8,037 nucleotides of DNA from UBA7672 sp038326205. Its GTDB lineage: Bacteria > Pseudomonadota > Alphaproteobacteria > Caulobacterales > Hyphomonadaceae. Location of the stretch: the NCBI GenBank assembly GCA_038326205.1, contig JBBQJV010000118.1:1-8037 (forward strand), written 5' to 3'. Positions 6,386 to 8,037 of this stretch are shown one piece after another. Both the position numbers and the translations under genes were made by a program. Every line of letters begins with the position of its first letter. The first letter of the stretch is position 1. The notes below the pieces were generated by a model. The model did not search any database, was not told the DNA's origin, and worked only from the letters and a program-made list of their open reading frames with translations.

Positions 6386-7555
6386 ATGTATTTGAAACCG
6401 CTCCATCGAAGGACATTTCTTCTGGGCGGTTGCGCGGCAACCCTCGCGTTGACCTTAGGTCGGGCGCAGGCAGCTACACCGTTCGATGATCGGAAGCTGG
6501 TGGTCGTAATCCTCCGTGGGGCGATGGATGGCCTAGCGGCCCTACCGAAGCTCGATGATCCTGACATACACGCCCATCGTGCCCAACTGATTGATCCGAA
6601 TGCGCGGCCCCTGGCGCAGGGATTTGCGCTGCATTCCGCGTTTTCGAATCTCGAATCCTTGTACCGTGCAGGAGAGGCGGGCTTCATTCCAGCAGTATCG
6701 GGGCCTTATCGTGAACGCTCCCACTTTGCCGCGCAAGACCTGTTGGAATGCGGACACACGACAACGGTCGGCGAGGATGGCTGGCTTAATCGCGCGTTGC
6801 AAACGGCGCCCCAGGCTTACTCGGCCGTATCGATCGGAGCGATTCTGCCGCTCGTCCTGCGCGGGCCATCGCGCGCAACTTCATCGTGGTCGCCGCCTGT
6901 GCAGCCGGAGGCCAGCGACGACACGCTTGCGCGGTTGATCGACCTCTACCAGGGCGACGACCTTTTGGCGCCGTCTCTGGTAGCCGCAGTCAAGGCCGGG
7001 CAAGTCGCCAGCGGCATGGACGGAATGGGTGGAGGCCGAGCCCGCGGGGGGGCGGCGCCATACACGCAGTTGATGACAGCCGCAGGGAAATTCCTGGCAG
7101 CCGACGGCGGGCCGGAAATTGCAGTCGTAAGCATGGAGGGCTGGGATACGCATGCCAGCCAGAATCTCACTCTCAATCAGCGCTTCGCTGCACTGGACGG
7201 TTCGATCGTGGCGCTCCGCGATGCTCTCGGGCCGGCTTGGAAGAAAACCGCGATGATTGCCGTGACAGAGTTCGGACGCACGGTTCGCGTGAACGGCGCC
7301 CGGGGAACGGACCATGGCACCGGTGGGCTAGCAATCCTTGCCGGCGGAGCCTTGAAAGGCGGCCATCTGTGGGGTGACTGGCCTGGATTGGCGCCGACTC
7401 AACTGTTCGAAGACCGCGACCTGGCACCCACGCTGGACATCCGCGCCGCGTTTAAGGGTCTGTTGCGCGATCATCTCGGTTGGGATGTCAACGCCTTGGA
7501 GAATGAGGTGTTTCCAGACAGCGCGTCGACCAAACAATTGACCGGGTTGGTGTAA
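6386..7555 (+). CDS. DUF1501 family protein with Tat-type leader
   Basis: This 389-residue protein starts seven bases after AAGGAG (6373-6378) and three bases after the DUF1800 stop. The leader HRRTFLLGG (7-15), with twin arginines R8-R9, is followed by a hydrophobic stretch and a likely A-Q-A cleavage after residue 29. This points to Tat export of a folded, perhaps metal-bearing, protein. Family marks are VVVILRGAMDGLAALP near the mature N-terminus, GWDTH at 252-256, TEFGRTV at 294-300 and DHGTGG at 309-314. The Asp/His-rich set resembles the metal-binding sites of the alkaline phosphatase/sulfatase superfamily, to which DUF1501 is related. A Gly-rich insert (GMDGMGGGRARGG, about 211-223) looks like a flexible loop. 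No substrate is known. Confidence 0.92.
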   Translation: MYLKPLHRRTFLLGGCAATLALTLGRAQAATPFDDRKLVVVILRGAMDGLAALPKLDDPDIHAHRAQLIDPNARPLAQGFALHSAFSNLESLYRAGEAGFIPAVSGPYRERSHFAAQDLLECGHTTTVGEDGWLNRALQTAPQAYSAVSIGAILPLVLRGPSRATSSWSPPVQPEASDDTLARLIDLYQGDDLLAPSLVAAVKAGQVASGMDGMGGGRARGGAAPYTQLMTAAGKFLAADGGPEIAVVSMEGWDTHASQNLTLNQRFAALDGSIVALRDALGPAWKKTAMIAVTEFGRTVRVNGARGTDHGTGGLAILAGGALKGGHLWGDWPGLAPTQLFEDRDLAPTLDIRAAFKGLLRDHLGWDVNALENEVFPDSASTKQLTGLV

Positions 7556-7622
7556 TCTCGACACGCCGGCCCGGTTCCAATTCCACAGCGGCAAAGCAAC
7601 AATTTTCATCTTGATGCGGAGT

Positions 7623-7663
7623 GGCCGGATTGGCCGGATTGGCCGGATTGGCCGGATTGGCCG
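7623..7663. repeat. 9-bp tandem repeat, 4.5 copies
   Basis: The unit GGCCGGATT is repeated perfectly four times from 7623 to 7658 and followed by a partial GGCCG (7659-7663). It lies 67 bases after the DUF1501 stop and runs into the left arm of the inverted repeat at 7662. On the minus strand, in the frame that continues from the maturase fragment, each unit reads Ser-Gly-Gln. Such arrays are prone to copy-number change. Confidence 0.9.
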
Positions 7664-7849
7664 AGGCTGTTGTCTAATCGCTCTCGTGAACGCAAGGCAA
7701 ATTTTGCGTCTTTAGACCGTCCATTTCCGGGAGCACGGTTGTCTTCGCGGTCGATACGGGTTCGCCGCATGATGGAGCTTCGCGGGTGAACCTTCCGATG
7801 TGTGAACCGCACGCCTCGGGCATTTCTGCTCGAAGATGCAACAGCCTCG
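7662..7849. mobile_element. Candidate small non-coding element with 11-bp inverted ends
   Basis: CGAGGCTGTTG (7662-7672) and CAACAGCCTCG (7839-7849) are perfect inverted repeats 188 bp apart, outer edge to outer edge. The ends look like those of insertion sequences with GAGGCTGTTG-type tips, but no transposase fits inside, so it would be a MITE-like passenger. The right arm coincides with the point where group II maturase homology stops, which fits insertion or a deletion junction. No clear target duplication is seen; the flanks CGGATTGG (7653-7660) and CGGAATGG (7851-7858) match at seven of eight bases. An 11-bp repeat at this distance has a fair chance of occurring at random in 8 kb, so support comes mainly from the junction. 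Confidence 0.35.
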
Positions 7850-8037
7850 ACGGAATGGTTCGGTCCGCCCTTGCGTCGCCTGTTCTTGTGCTTGGACCGC
7901 AGCCACCGACGCAGCCGCAGGGCGGTGTACGCGTCGAGCGCCCGATACGCCTTGTTGACGGTCCCTACTGAGAAGTAGTTCGCCCACCCGCGTAGCGTGC
8001 GGTTCAACTTCGCCACCACCGCTGTGGCTTCTTGCCA
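7850..8037 (-). pseudogene. Group II intron-encoded reverse transcriptase/maturase, C-terminal part (truncated)
   Basis: Reading leftward from the window edge, the frame encodes VVAKLNRTLRGWANYF, VGTVNKAYRALDAYTALRL and RRWLRSKHKNRRRKGG. This is the maturase X domain (GIIM) near the C-terminus of proteobacterial group II intron proteins, which binds intron RNA and helps splicing. Intact relatives continue after RRRKGG with a conserved block of roughly YPLSHLYGYFGLVRL type. That block is absent here; resemblance stops at about 7862-7867, next to the inverted-repeat arm at 7849. The frame then runs on to a stop at 7606-7608 through unrelated sequence. No intron domain V hairpin is recognisable downstream. 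The reverse transcriptase part lies outside the window. The copy is probably non-functional. Confidence 0.8.

Noticed and set aside
7623..7663. Short regular repeats as a possible CRISPR array
   Set aside because: The 9-base units are directly adjacent with no spacers, so this is a simple tandem repeat.
7696..7710. Near-palindrome around GCAAATTTTGC as an operator
   Set aside because: It is short and imperfect, has no adjacent gene start to control, and lies inside the candidate element.

Overview
The window looks like a GC-rich proteobacterial chromosome segment, most plausibly an alphaproteobacterium. The evidence is GC-rich codon use, strong AGGAGG-type ribosome sites, an IS256/IS630 transposase style common there, a YbjN-like secreted protein and a paired DUF1800/DUF1501 operon. 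The taxonomic call is inference, not proof. No rRNA, tRNA or CRISPR array was seen.

Layout. Bases 1-545 are insertion-sequence debris: the C-terminal end of an IS630-type transposase, whose stop is followed within about 10 bases by an internal piece of an IS256-type transposase. Bases 545-757 have no recognisable gene. A small zinc-ribbon protein (758-958) and an unrecognised 114-residue protein (1088-1432) follow. Bases 1546-3458 hold three same-strand genes for unrecognised proteins: a lipoprotein, a Sec-exported cysteine-rich protein and a second cysteine-containing protein. The second cysteine protein overlaps the first by ATGA and has no signal peptide of its own. A probable intrinsic terminator lies between the lipoprotein gene and the next gene. 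After a 242-base gap comes a secreted YbjN-like protein (3701-4189). Bases 4190-4915 contain a strong 16-bp-stem hairpin, a fragment of a tyrosine recombinase N-terminus and otherwise nothing recognised.

Bases 4916-7555 carry the clearest functional unit, a tight two-gene operon. The DUF1800 protein has no evident signal peptide. Its partner, a DUF1501 protein, carries a Tat-type leader. The pair is widely conserved, and its biochemical role is poorly defined. The right end holds a 9-bp tandem repeat, a 188-bp segment bounded by 11-bp inverted repeats, and, on the minus strand, the C-terminal (maturase X domain) part of a group II intron-encoded protein. The maturase homology stops at that segment.

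Overall this is a small set of envelope-protein genes between patches of dead mobile DNA. The least understood and most interesting part is the lipoprotein plus cysteine-rich cluster at 1546-3458. Nothing here proves a new defence or metabolic system.
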